From an uncultured Saprospiraceae bacterium (GTDB lineage: Bacteria > Bacteroidota > Bacteroidia > Chitinophagales > Saprospiraceae): a DNA stretch of 46,379 nt. The notes beneath the pieces are model-generated. The model searched no databases. It was not told the DNA's origin and was given only the letters and a program-made list of their open reading frames with translations. This document shows, one piece after another, positions 1-8,419 of the stretch; within the stretch, counting starts at the first letter, position 1, and each line of letters opens with the position of its first letter. The stretch lies in assembly GCA_938022165.1 (NCBI GenBank), contig CALIEI010000014.1, forward strand, positions 1-46,379. Reading direction: 5' to 3'. Made by a program: the position numbers and the translations under genes.

Positions 1-1
1 T

Positions 2-70
2 GGTATCCACTGCTCTAATGCATTAAATATTGGCAGAAGAATGTGCAAATCACAGGCTGTAGCAGCCTAA
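2..70 (+). CDS. Possible C-terminal end of an unidentified gene cut by the window edge
   Basis: One forward frame is open from the window edge to a TAA at 68-70 and reads as 22 residues ending in ...CKSQAVAA. A small hairpin (AGGCTG at 54-59, CAGCCT at 63-68, followed by an AT-rich run) overlaps the stop, which would suit the end of a gene. With so few residues I recognise no family. The opposite strand is also open across this stretch, so this may not be coding. Confidence 0.2.
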   Translation, partial: GIHCSNALNIGRRMCKSQAVAA

Positions 71-261
71 ATTTTAATCAAAAAGTGGCTAGAAAAATAT
101 CACCTTAGCATTGCTTTGCCCTTATTTCTGAACATCCCTAATATGAAAACTATTTTGTGGCTAGTCAATATAGCAAAAGAGTAAATTTGATAAATCTATT
201 AATGATTGATTTGAGAAACTAAGGATCTAAATTCTAAAAGATCTATTTCGAATTCAAGGAT
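71..261. other. AT-rich intergenic stretch, nothing recognised
   Basis: No plausible gene is visible. TAAATTTG at 182-189 matches the Bacteroidota -7 consensus TAnnTTTG on the plus strand, but no plus-strand gene follows it, so it is probably a chance match. Confidence 0.5.
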
Positions 262-657
262 TTAGTGTGTAAATGTACCTACCGACAACATAACTAAAGT
301 ACAACCATTAACTACATTTATACCTTTCTGCTTTAATCTTGCATACAGTTTATTATTCTCAGCACCAGGATTAAAGATTACCTTTTTAGGATCTAGATTC
401 ATAATATCATCTTCATACATAGATTGATTTCTTTCATTTAAATATATAGTAATCGTATCATATACTATATCCTTAGGTAGCTCCTCAATAGATTTATAAA
501 ATTTATTTCCGGCTAATGTTGAACCTGTTGGTTCTCTCCCTATCAAGAATGTCTTATGCCCATGTCTATTTAGCTCTTGCATAGCTTTATATGAGTATCT
601 ATGCGGCTTTTTTGAGGCTCCAAGTATAATTACATTCTCACTTTTATTTTCTTTCAT
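262..657 (-). CDS. CoA-binding domain protein (YccU/CoA_binding_2 type)
   Basis: A 131-residue protein made of one Rossmann-like CoA-binding domain. The N-terminus (VIILGASKKPHRYSYKAM) is the glycine-containing nucleotide-binding loop typical of the YccU/CoA_binding_2 family, and the end (NPGAENNKL...GINVVNGCTLVML) matches the family's conserved C-terminal cysteine region. The frame extends 27 codons further upstream, but that extension runs through a terminator hairpin and is low-complexity. The start at 657 (MKENKSENVIIL) places the domain normally. Such proteins bind CoA or a related nucleotide; no reaction is established for most of them. It lies downstream of the acyltransferase gene on the same strand, separated by a terminator and a palindrome, so it is probably transcribed alone. 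Confidence 0.8.
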   Translation of the reverse strand: MKENKSENVIILGASKKPHRYSYKAMQELNRHGHKTFLIGREPTGSTLAGNKFYKSIEELPKDIVYDTITIYLNERNQSMYEDDIMNLDPKKVIFNPGAENNKLYARLKQKGINVVNGCTLVMLSVGTFTH

Positions 658-682
658 TATAATTCCTTTATAATATAAAAGG

Positions 683-722
683 AAAAAGGCCAAGAGGAAG
701 TTTACTTCTTCTTGGCCTTTTT
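683..722 (-). terminator. Bidirectional intrinsic terminator
   Basis: The arms 683-701 and 704-722 are complementary apart from one G-T type mismatch, with core AAAAAGGCCAAGA / TCTTGGCCTTTTT. T runs follow on either strand. It lies 3' of the acyltransferase gene on the minus strand and just upstream of the CoA-binding gene, so it probably ends acyltransferase transcripts. Confidence 0.75.
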
Positions 723-730
723 TTATAGTT

Positions 731-915
731 GAGTCCACTCCGGAGACTAGCGAATTTTCAAAAATGGTCTATTTTGGAAGAGATTTTTTCTTTTTGAAAT
801 TCAGTGATGCCTGAGCACGCCAACTAGTTGTCGCACAGGCATCAGTGGATTGAGAAAAGAGAAAATATCGCCAAAAGAGACATTTTGGGATTTCGAAACT
901 TTCCGAAGTGGACTC
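731..915. repeat. Long near-palindromic element P1 (MITE-like)
   Basis: The whole 185-bp segment is an imperfect inverted repeat centred on CAACTAGTTG (821-830). Matching boxes run outward in order: GATGCCTG (806-813) with CAGGCATC (836-843), the segment 761-777 with 871-886, and the termini GAGTCCACT (731-739) with AGTGGACTC (907-915). It encodes nothing and would fold into a single ~90-bp hairpin if transcribed. The ends recur in a 44-bp form at 12065-12108. This architecture fits a non-autonomous palindromic mobile element. No clear target-site duplication is visible and no transposase is in the window. Confidence 0.65.
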
Positions 916-937
916 ACAGTTTACTATTTATTTTGCT

Positions 938-2218
938 TTAAGCCAATAATCTGATTGGATCTTCTAATAATAGCTTTAATGTATTCAAAAATTCTGAACC
1001 AGTTGCACCATCCACTACTCTATGATCACATGAGAGGGTAACTTTCATCATTCTACCGACTACAATCTCTCCATTACTCACTATAGGCTTTTCTATTATG
1101 CCACCAATGGCTAAAATACAAGCGTCTGGTGGATTTATTATCGCCGTAAATTCTTCTATTCCAAACATTCCAAGATTGGATATCGTAAATGTATTTCCTT
1201 GCATCTCATCTAGACCAAGTTTTTTTACTTTCGCTTTTCCAGCAAGCGATTTCACTTCTTGATTAATATATGATAATGATTTTTGATCAGCATTTTTAAT
1301 TACAGGAACTAACAATCCATCGTCAACTGCCACTGCTACTCCAATATTGATATTTCCATTATATCTAATCTTGTCTCCTAACCAAGAAGAATTAACCTTT
1401 GGATGTTTCTTAAGAGCTCCTGCTACTGCTTTAATTACGAGATCATTAAAGGATATTTTTACATCTGCGACTTCATTTAGTCGTTTTCTACTATCCCAAG
1501 TATTTGTCATGTTGATTTCCAAAGTAAGATAGAAATGCGGTGCAGTGAATTTGCTTTCACTTAGCCTTCTAGCAATGGTTTTACGCATTTGACTAACAGC
1601 TACGTCCTCATCTTTGCCTAGTATTGTACCTATTTGCGGTAAAGCAATAGCAGATTGCGCTACAGGCCTTGGATTATTAATATATGCTTCAATATCTTTC
1701 TTTACAATACGGCCATTATCCCCAGATCCTGAAATCGCATCAATTGATATGCCAGCTTCATTTGCCATTGATCTAGCTAGAGGGCTAATCTTTATTCTTC
1801 CATTGGAAGCGGAAGGGGCACTTACAGGTTGAGTTGCTTGCGTATTGTGATTGGTTGGAGTCATAGGTTTTGCAGTTTCAACTACTACATCCTTTTCTAT
1901 AGTTGATGCATCAGAAGTTACTTTTGCTTCTTTTTTAGGTGAAGCAGCCTCTGCTTCAGCTATTGCTGCTTTCCAATCTTCACCTTCTTCACCAATTACC
2001 GCAATAACACCATCTATTGGCACAGCTCCTTCTTTGACTGCAATATGTAAAAGAATGCCATCAAAATAGCTATCCAGCTCCATAGTAGCCTTATCTGTTT
2101 CTACCTCTGCTAATGTATCACCAGACGATACAGAATCTCCTTCATTCACTAACCAAGAAACAATAACACCTTCTTCCATAGTGTCACTCATTCTAGGCAT
2201 TTTTATAACATCAGCCAT
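938..2218 (-). CDS. Dihydrolipoyl acyltransferase, E2 of a 2-oxoacid (probably pyruvate) dehydrogenase
   Basis: A 426-residue E2 subunit that transfers the acyl group from lipoate to CoA in the pyruvate dehydrogenase-type complex. It has one N-terminal lipoyl domain (residues 1-80, lipoyl lysine K43 in ETDKATME), an Ala/Pro/Thr-rich linker, a peripheral-subunit-binding domain (about 143-180, ISPLARSMANEAGI) and the catalytic domain ending in DHRVVDGATGSEF (catalytic H399 and D403). The frame continues 20 codons upstream, but MADVIKMPRMSDTMEEG at 2218 is the normal E2 start, and a TAnnTTTG box at 2248-2255 would lie inside the longer version. E1 and E3 genes are not adjacent. I favour pyruvate as substrate from the MPRMSDTMEEG opening; branched-chain or 2-oxoglutarate E2 is less likely. 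Confidence 0.93.
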   Translation of the reverse strand: MADVIKMPRMSDTMEEGVIVSWLVNEGDSVSSGDTLAEVETDKATMELDSYFDGILLHIAVKEGAVPIDGVIAVIGEEGEDWKAAIAEAEAASPKKEAKVTSDASTIEKDVVVETAKPMTPTNHNTQATQPVSAPSASNGRIKISPLARSMANEAGISIDAISGSGDNGRIVKKDIEAYINNPRPVAQSAIALPQIGTILGKDEDVAVSQMRKTIARRLSESKFTAPHFYLTLEINMTNTWDSRKRLNEVADVKISFNDLVIKAVAGALKKHPKVNSSWLGDKIRYNGNINIGVAVAVDDGLLVPVIKNADQKSLSYINQEVKSLAGKAKVKKLGLDEMQGNTFTISNLGMFGIEEFTAIINPPDACILAIGGIIEKPIVSNGEIVVGRMMKVTLSCDHRVVDGATGSEFLNTLKLLLEDPIRLLA

Positions 2219-2247
2219 ATTCTTTTTTTTGATTTTAAATATTCGGA

Positions 2248-2255
2248 CAAAAATA
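2248..2255 (-). promoter_or_regulatory. -7 box TATTTTTG of the acyltransferase gene
   Basis: On the minus strand this reads TATTTTTG, matching the Bacteroidota -7 element TAnnTTTG, about 30 nt before the ATG at 2218. No clear -33 TTG stands at the right distance, so the call rests on the -7 box alone. Confidence 0.4.
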
Positions 2256-2357
2256 GCTCTTAGTGCAGTATTTACCATATATTAAACCGAGAATAGTCAG
2301 ACTAGGTTATATTTTTATCTTTAATTTCATTGTTTTTATAAAATTTGACTCCACTTT

Positions 2358-2963
2358 ATGCAATTTTCTTCTATTCTACTTTCTGAAGCAGTAGAATCAT
2401 TCTCTTCACTTCCAGGAATTGGAAAAAAAACAGCTTTGAGGTTAGTTTTACATCTTCTTCAAGAAGATGCTAATATGACCAAAAGTATGGCAGATCGTCT
2501 CATAAAAATGAGAGAAAACATAAAGTATTGCAAGCAGTGCTTTAATATTTCAGATGAAGATATATGTCAAATTTGCAATAACTCAAAAAGGGATAAATCC
2601 TTGATTTGTGTTGTTAGAAATATAAAAGATATTATAGCCATTGAGGAAACAGGGCACTACTTTGGGGTTTATCATGTACTTGGTAATTTAATATCGCCTA
2701 TAGACGGTATAGGACCAGAAGATATTCGAATAAATGAACTTGAAACTAGAGTAGAAAATGACGGTATTAAAGAAATAATTATGGCTATTACTCCGTCTAT
2801 AGAAGGAGATACCACAATTTTTTATATATCGAAAAAACTTAATGGAAAAGATGTTTCCATTTCTACTATTGCTAGGGGAGTTTCTTTTGGAGGAGAATTA
2901 GAGTATGCCGATGAAATCACCTTGGGGAGATCAATAGTATCAAGAGTAAAATATGAGCGTTAA
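2358..2963 (+). CDS. recR: Recombination mediator RecR
   Basis: A 201-residue RecR of normal length. RecR works with RecF/RecO to load RecA on gapped DNA. Visible parts are an N-terminal helix-hairpin-helix region (LPGIGKKTALRLVLHLL, about 18-34), a four-cysteine zinc finger (C58, C61, C70, C73) and the Toprim domain (ICVVRNIKDIIAIEETGHYFGVYHVLGNLISP), followed by the conserved ending with SFGGELEYAD. The start is the only good ATG before the HhH. It is divergent from the acyltransferase gene and followed after 12 nt by a glycosyltransferase gene, which may be cotranscribed. Confidence 0.95.
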   Translation: MQFSSILLSEAVESFSSLPGIGKKTALRLVLHLLQEDANMTKSMADRLIKMRENIKYCKQCFNISDEDICQICNNSKRDKSLICVVRNIKDIIAIEETGHYFGVYHVLGNLISPIDGIGPEDIRINELETRVENDGIKEIIMAITPSIEGDTTIFYISKKLNGKDVSISTIARGVSFGGELEYADEITLGRSIVSRVKYER

Positions 2964-2975
2964 TCGTCTCTTTAG

Positions 2976-4934
2976 ATGAAACTTTCTATAGTAATTGTCA
3001 ACTACAATGTAAGGTACTTTTTGGAGCAGGCACTCCATTCAGTTTATAATGCTATATCTAATATCAAAGCAGAAGTTTTTGTAGTTGATAATGCTTCTTC
3101 GGATGAAAGTGTCCAAATGGTCAAATCTAAGTTTCCTAATGTCAAACTGATCGTAAATCAGGATAACACAGGTTTCTCAGTTGCAAATAATCAAGCTATT
3201 CGAAAGGCGGCTGGAGAATACATTTTATTGCTTAATCCAGATACTCTAGTAAAGGAAGATACTTTTGCAAAGTGTATGGAGTTTATGGATAATAAACCTA
3301 AAGTTGGAGGCTTAGGGGTGAAAATGATAGATGGTTCTGGAAAATTTTTACCTGAATCGAAAAGAGGCTTTCCGAGCCCAAGCGTAGCTTTTTTTAAAAC
3401 CTTTGGCCTAGCTAGGCTTTTTCCGAAGTCAAAAATTTTCAATAAATATCATCTTGGATATTTAGATAAAAATAAAAGTTGGGAGGTTGATGTCTTAGCG
3501 GGAGCTTTTATGCTTTTAAGAAAATCGGTTCTAGATCAAATTGGATTATTGGATGAGCGTTTTTTCATGTACGGCGAGGATATCGATCTCTCCTATAGAA
3601 TTCAAAAAGCAGGCTTTCAAAATTACTACTTTGCTGATACCACAATTATCCATTATAAAGGGGAAAGCACAAAAAAAGGGGATTTAAATTATGTGAAGAC
3701 TTTCTATAATGCAATGATACTCTTTGCTAAGAAACACTTTACAGGGTCTTTAGCAAGTGCTTTTATACTCTTTCTTAATCTTGCCATTTATTTTCGGGCT
3801 GGATTAACCTTAGTCAAAAATATATTTAAGAAGGTCCATTATTTTTTATTCGACTTTTTAGTGATATTTTTTGGTATATACTTTATTAAAGATTTTTGGG
3901 CCAACTATTTTTATAGTGATCCTTCTTATTTCAAAGCTAGTTTGATGCAATTTAATGCGCCCTTATATTCGCTTATATGGTTGTTAAGTCTGTTTTTTAA
4001 TGGAGCTTACGATAAACCCTTCGAATTAAAAAGGCTTATTAGAGGCTTATTTATTGGTCTTATTATTATAGCTGGAGTATATGGTTTTCTAAACATAGAG
4101 TATCGGTCAAGTAGAGCTATAATACTATTAACTACTGTATGGTCCATTTTATTTACAGTTGCATATAGATACCTTAACTTTTTCTTCAAATATAATTCAT
4201 TAAATATCTTAGATGGTTTAAGTTCTAAGGTCATCGTGGTTGGGTCTCTCGAAGGAAGTTCCAAGGTTAGAATGGTATTAGATAATGTTCATGCCCAAAA
4301 GAATATTATTGGCATTGTTTCAACTGATTCAGCAGAAACCCGTGAAGACAATGTTTTAGATTCAATTGAAAATCTAGAAGAGATTGTTCAAATATTTGAT
4401 GTCAATGAAATAATCTTTTGTGCAGAAGATATCCCTTCTCAAAAAATTATTGATTGGATGGCCATTTTGGGTAGCAATATTGATTATAAAATTTTACCTC
4501 AAGAAAGTTTAAGTATCATAGGGAGTTCATCTAAAGAAAATCCAGGAGAACTGTATACTGTAGATGTAAGATTTAATATAGCCGACAGCGTTTCTAAGCG
4601 AAATAAAAGGTTATTAGACTTATTGTTTTCATTGATTTGTTTAGCTACATTACCTATATGCTTAATACTAATAAAAAGAAAAGTTTCTTTCCTTCAAAAT
4701 TTATTCAATGTTTTCATTGGTAAGCTTAGTTGGGTAGGATACAATGATTCTAATAGTGAAAAACTACCTAAGCTCAAGAATAGTGTTATTGCCAACGACC
4801 AATCATTCAAAAATAAAAGTTTAAGTGAAAGTTCCAGATATAAGTTAAACTTTATATATGCTAAGGATTATGAAGTTACTAAGGATATTAAACTTTTGTT
4901 TTCCAATCTTAAATTTTTAGGCGGAACGGAATAG
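2976..4934 (+). CDS. Family 2 glycosyltransferase fused to a degenerate polyprenyl sugar-phosphate-transferase-like module
   Basis: A 652-residue membrane protein. Residues 1 to about 260 are a GT2 domain of the WbbL/rhamnosyl type: MKLSIVIVNYN, the metal-binding NPDT (87-90) and FMYGEDIDLSYR near residue 200. Several membrane helices follow (about 260-400). Next comes a Rossmann-like segment (SSKVIVVGSLEG..., about 410-540) like the nucleotide-binding middle part of WcaJ/EpsL sugar transferases. The C-terminus (KRNKRLLDLLFSLICLATLP... then GKLSWVGYN) looks like the first helix and the 'SLVGPRP' end of a bacterial sugar transferase, but the catalytic stretch between them is missing. The GT2 half should transfer a sugar at the inner membrane for O-antigen or exopolysaccharide. 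The tail is probably non-catalytic, with a membrane or scaffold role. The fusion reading is inferred from motifs. Confidence 0.75.
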   Translation: MKLSIVIVNYNVRYFLEQALHSVYNAISNIKAEVFVVDNASSDESVQMVKSKFPNVKLIVNQDNTGFSVANNQAIRKAAGEYILLLNPDTLVKEDTFAKCMEFMDNKPKVGGLGVKMIDGSGKFLPESKRGFPSPSVAFFKTFGLARLFPKSKIFNKYHLGYLDKNKSWEVDVLAGAFMLLRKSVLDQIGLLDERFFMYGEDIDLSYRIQKAGFQNYYFADTTIIHYKGESTKKGDLNYVKTFYNAMILFAKKHFTGSLASAFILFLNLAIYFRAGLTLVKNIFKKVHYFLFDFLVIFFGIYFIKDFWANYFYSDPSYFKASLMQFNAPLYSLIWLLSLFFNGAYDKPFELKRLIRGLFIGLIIIAGVYGFLNIEYRSSRAIILLTTVWSILFTVAYRYLNFFFKYNSLNILDGLSSKVIVVGSLEGSSKVRMVLDNVHAQKNIIGIVSTDSAETREDNVLDSIENLEEIVQIFDVNEIIFCAEDIPSQKIIDWMAILGSNIDYKILPQESLSIIGSSSKENPGELYTVDVRFNIADSVSKRNKRLLDLLFSLICLATLPICLILIKRKVSFLQNLFNVFIGKLSWVGYNDSNSEKLPKLKNSVIANDQSFKNKSLSESSRYKLNFIYAKDYEVTKDIKLLFSNLKFLGGTE

Positions 4935-5016
4935 TTTTGTTTTTTTGGTATAGTCTTTGGGTTACTATGCCCGTTATACTTCCCTTCTTTTTCGTAGTCC
5001 CCAAAATTAAACTTAA

Positions 5017-5628
5017 ATGTCTAAATTAAGTGTTTTTTTGACTACCCTCCTTTTATCAGTTTTATTTTCTCTTAATGCAAGCACCATAGTAGGACATGCA
5101 GATAATGCATTTGTATTAAGAAATAATTCCTTAGTTTTTGATGTTCTTGAAAATGATCAAATTGAAGGAGACGTTTTAGATTTTGGAATAGAGATCCATC
5201 CTACCTATGGAAAAGTTACTATCAATGAAGATCATACGGTAACTTATATACCAGATGAGAATATTTGTGAGGAGTCTGATTACTTTTTCTATTATATAGA
5301 AGATGCTGAAGGCCCAATACTGGTAGAGGTTACTATAGATATTTTATGTGAGCCAATTACTGTACTAAATGGCTTTTATAGTGAACTTACTGAAGAGATA
5401 AAAGAGGCACCAAATTCATTTACTATCCTAGGAGCAGAAAATTTTCCAGATAATTCACTTTATGTATTTAGCGATGTAGGCGAAGAGGTTTTTTATACTC
5501 AAGGCTATTCAAATGATTGGAATGGGAAAGGGAATGATTCGGAAACTATAGAACAAGATAGAATATATTATTACGTATTTAATGATGGTCTAGGTGGAAC
5601 CTATTGTGGATATTTACAGATGAATTAA
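5017..5628 (+). CDS. Small exported protein: cadherin-like/Ig domain plus divergent type-B T9SS sorting domain
   Basis: A 203-residue protein with a signal peptide (MSKLSVFLTTLLLSVLFSLNAS). Residues about 25-115 resemble a bacterial Ig/cadherin-like repeat: VFDVLENDQIEGD is the 'vdVLaND' motif, followed by GKVTINEDHTVTYIPDEN. The last ~90 residues (GAENFPDNSLYVFSDVGEEV...YSNDWNGKG...YYYVFNDGLGGTYCGYLQMN) align by eye with the gliding-motility-associated, type-B C-terminal domain of type IX cargo. That domain's usual FSPNGDG calcium-like loop is replaced by GFYSELTEEIKE. Expected location is the cell surface or medium after T9SS export. It stands alone between the glycosyltransferase gene and convergent recG. 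The molecular role is unknown. Domain calls are motif-based. Confidence 0.65.
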   Translation: MSKLSVFLTTLLLSVLFSLNASTIVGHADNAFVLRNNSLVFDVLENDQIEGDVLDFGIEIHPTYGKVTINEDHTVTYIPDENICEESDYFFYYIEDAEGPILVEVTIDILCEPITVLNGFYSELTEEIKEAPNSFTILGAENFPDNSLYVFSDVGEEVFYTQGYSNDWNGKGNDSETIEQDRIYYYVFNDGLGGTYCGYLQMN

Positions 5629-5649
5629 TAATTAGAATAATAAATAATA

Positions 5650-7767
5650 TTAGGAAATGCGACTCCAGCCCTTTACTAGATGAAAATAGTGATCGAGATG
5701 GTGTCGCATTTTTTTATGTATATCCATTTGTAGTTTTGGGTCTTTTTCAAATATGCGAATAGCCATTTCTTTGCATACTCTAATCATTTCTCCATCACGT
5801 AAGATATCAGTCATTTTAAACATAGCTAAACCTGATTGCATAGTACCATCTATAGATCCAGGTCCACGTAGTTTTAAATCTGCTTCAGAAATCTCAAAGC
5901 CATCAGTGGTTCTTACCATAGTTTGAATTCTTTTAAAACTATGTTTGGAAATATTTTTCTTCGTCATTAAAATACAATGAGCTTGATCTGCCCCTCTACC
6001 AACTCTTCCTCTGAGCTGATGTAGTTGAGATAGACCAAAGCGTTCAGCGTTCTCTATGACCATTAATGAAGCATTGGGAACATTGACACCAACTTCTATA
6101 ACAGTGGTAGCTATCATTATCTGTGTTTGATTTTTTAAGAAGCGCTCCATTTCGTAATCTTTGTCTTCGGGTTTCATCCTTCCATGGACAATACTAATTT
6201 GATACTTGGGTTTGGGAAAATCTCTTTCCAGGGATTCATATCCTTGCATCAAGTTATTGAGATCTAATTTTGCAGATTCTTCAATCAAAGGGTATACAAT
6301 GTAAACTTGTCTACCTTCTGCAATCAGTTTTTTCATGAATCCAAAAACATAAAGTCTATTTTCTTCAGTTTTGTGATAAGTTGTAACGGCTTTCCTTCCG
6401 GGTGGCATTTCGTCTATTTTGCTAACATCTAAATCTCCATAGGCTGTCATAGCTAAGGTTCTAGGTATTGGAGTAGCAGTCATCACAAGTATATGGGGAG
6501 GGATTGGTTTGTTTTTTTTCCATAGTTTACTTCTTTGTTCTACACCAAACCGATGCTGTTCATCTGTAATAGCTAAACCTAAATTTTTGAAGACAACTTT
6601 ATCTTCTAGTATCGCATGTGTCCCTATTAAGATTTGTAGTTCTCCATTAGCTAATGACTCAAGAATAAGTTTTCTTTTTTTTCCTTTTACGCTGCCAGAA
6701 AGAAAACCTACACGAATTTCTAATTTTTCAAGGTCATGAAGTAATGAATTGTAATGTTGCTGCGCTAAAATTTCTGTAGGTGCTAGCATACAAGCTTGAT
6801 AACCATTATCTAGGGCTAATAACATTGTCAATAGACCTACCATAGTTTTTCCGCTTCCAACATCACCTTGTAGAAGTCTATTCATTTGTACACCAGACCC
6901 AAGATCGATGCGTATTTCTTTAATGACTCTTTTTTGAGCTCCGGTTAGCTCAAATGGAATGCACTCTTTATAAAATGTATTAAAATAATTGCCAACTTTT
7001 TCAAAAAGTAATCCTTTAATATGCTCCAATCGATGTGCTCGAAGCTGAGACATTCTAAGTTGGAAGTAGAAAACTTCATCAAACTTTATTCTTCTTATGG
7101 ATTGATCAAGTATCTCCTGGTTATGTGGAAAGTGTATATTGATTAATGCCTCATGTCTACCAATCAATTTTAATTTTTGTAAAATATAATCTGGCAAATG
7201 TTCCTCTAGTCGATCCTCACTTAATGCTTGCAGAAGATGAAATATTATTTTTCGTCTCCCCTTAGAATCTAAACCTTTTAAATTTAATTTTTCTGAACTA
7301 TGGTATACTGGGGCTAGATGAGAGCTTGTTTGGGTATTGTCATTGGGAAGTGTGAGTTCAGGGTGAGGTATATTTATTCTACCATTATAGTTATTTATCT
7401 TACCATAGCAAATGTATTCAACGCCTGGCTGAAGGTTTTTCTCTAGCCAACTTACTCCTTTGAACCAAACTAGTTCTATTTGTCCGGTAGTGTCCTTTAA
7501 ATGAGCAGTTAGTCTTTTTTTTCTTGCAAGCCCATGCACTTGCAATCTATTTAGCACTCCCTTTATTTGCACATATTCATCGCTTAAATTTATTTCACTA
7601 ATTTTATGAAATTTGGTCTTATCTATGTGTCTAAATGGATAACTTTGTAGCAAGTCCATTGCAGTATAGATGCCTAATTCCTTTTTTAGTAAATCTGCTT
7701 TGATCGGACCTACTCCTTTTAAGTATTCGATTGGAGTATCTAGTATGCTTTTTGATTGACTTGACAT
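5650..7767 (-). CDS. recG: ATP-dependent DNA helicase RecG
   Basis: A 705-residue RecG, the branch-migration helicase that remodels stalled replication forks and Holliday junctions. It has the N-terminal wedge/OB region (LDTPIEYLKGVGPIKADLLKKELG...), Walker A GDVGSGKT near residue 300, the DEQHRFGVEQR motif in which DEQH replaces the DEAH box, the MTATPIPRTLAM motif, and motif VI around QLHQLRGRVGRG. Length is normal. The gene is convergent with the small sorted protein (21-nt gap) and divergent from rbfA across 91 bp. Confidence 0.96.
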   Translation of the reverse strand: MSSQSKSILDTPIEYLKGVGPIKADLLKKELGIYTAMDLLQSYPFRHIDKTKFHKISEINLSDEYVQIKGVLNRLQVHGLARKKRLTAHLKDTTGQIELVWFKGVSWLEKNLQPGVEYICYGKINNYNGRINIPHPELTLPNDNTQTSSHLAPVYHSSEKLNLKGLDSKGRRKIIFHLLQALSEDRLEEHLPDYILQKLKLIGRHEALINIHFPHNQEILDQSIRRIKFDEVFYFQLRMSQLRAHRLEHIKGLLFEKVGNYFNTFYKECIPFELTGAQKRVIKEIRIDLGSGVQMNRLLQGDVGSGKTMVGLLTMLLALDNGYQACMLAPTEILAQQHYNSLLHDLEKLEIRVGFLSGSVKGKKRKLILESLANGELQILIGTHAILEDKVVFKNLGLAITDEQHRFGVEQRSKLWKKNKPIPPHILVMTATPIPRTLAMTAYGDLDVSKIDEMPPGRKAVTTYHKTEENRLYVFGFMKKLIAEGRQVYIVYPLIEESAKLDLNNLMQGYESLERDFPKPKYQISIVHGRMKPEDKDYEMERFLKNQTQIMIATTVIEVGVNVPNASLMVIENAERFGLSQLHQLRGRVGRGADQAHCILMTKKNISKHSFKRIQTMVRTTDGFEISEADLKLRGPGSIDGTMQSGLAMFKMTDILRDGEMIRVCKEMAIRIFEKDPKLQMDIHKKMRHHLDHYFHLVKGWSRIS

Positions 7768-7858
7768 ATTGCTATATTCAAAAGCAATTTACTAAGAATC
7801 GAGTGATAGGAGAAAACATACCATATTTAATTAGCGTTACTACAGAAAAGGTATAGAA

Positions 7859-8245
7859 ATGGCAGTGAAAGAATCCAAACGAATGCTCCAAGTAGCAGAG
7901 ATGGTGAAGCGAAATATAAGTATAGTCTTTCAACAAGAAGGGACTTACTATTATGGTAGTGAGGCCCTTGTGACAGTAACTAATGTCAAAATGTCTTCTG
8001 ATCTTGGTATTGCTAAAATCTATCTTAGCATTTATAATACCGAAAATAAACAGGCTGTACTTTTGGAGATAGAAGAAAATGCTCACCAAATCAAACAGTC
8101 ATTCTCGCAAAGAGTGAGAAAACAACTTCGTCGTGTGCCTAGATTGGATTTTTATGAAGATGAGACGCTTGATGAAATGTATCGTCTGAATAGCCTTTTT
8201 GGACAACTCAAGTCAGATAACCAAATGGGAAAAGAAGAAGAATAA
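7859..8245 (+). CDS. rbfA: 30S ribosome-binding factor RbfA
   Basis: A 128-residue KH-fold protein that assists late maturation of the 30S subunit around the 5' end of 16S rRNA. The family pattern is clear: MAVKESKRMLQVAEMVKRNIS at the start, VTVTNVKMSSDLGIAKIYLSIYN in the middle and RRVPRLDFYEDETLDEMYRLNSLF near the end. The tail is short, lysine/glutamate-rich and variable. It is divergent from recG. A 103-codon antisense frame inside it (7778-8089) is a shadow. The gene is followed by the structured element E1. Confidence 0.93.
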   Translation: MAVKESKRMLQVAEMVKRNISIVFQQEGTYYYGSEALVTVTNVKMSSDLGIAKIYLSIYNTENKQAVLLEIEENAHQIKQSFSQRVRKQLRRVPRLDFYEDETLDEMYRLNSLFGQLKSDNQMGKEEE

Positions 8246-8419
8246 ATCTTCTCGAACCTGTTTTCCTAAGTAGTATTGCTCTTGCCCAAAACCTCCCTGT
8301 GTAGCTGCAATTCATGTAGGTAGTGTTCTTATAAACTTGAGCGAGTCTTTTTGAAAATTCATTTGCGAAATTATTTTTGCCCATTATTTGTTTTAACCCA
8401 CTCTTAAAGCTTTGACTTT
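8246..8419. other. Intergenic spacer between rbfA and element E1
   Basis: 174 bases with no convincing gene, promoter or terminator. The convergent rbfA and permease genes share this gap with element E1. Confidence 0.5.

Noticed and set aside
2343-2357. Possible third copy of the P-element end upstream of recR (GACTCCACTT)
   Set aside because: Only ten bases resemble the P1 terminus, with one substitution and no partner arm nearby, so it is within chance in this window.
7778-8089. 103-codon minus-strand frame across rbfA and its promoter
   Set aside because: It is antisense to a certain RbfA, and its residue composition is not protein-like.
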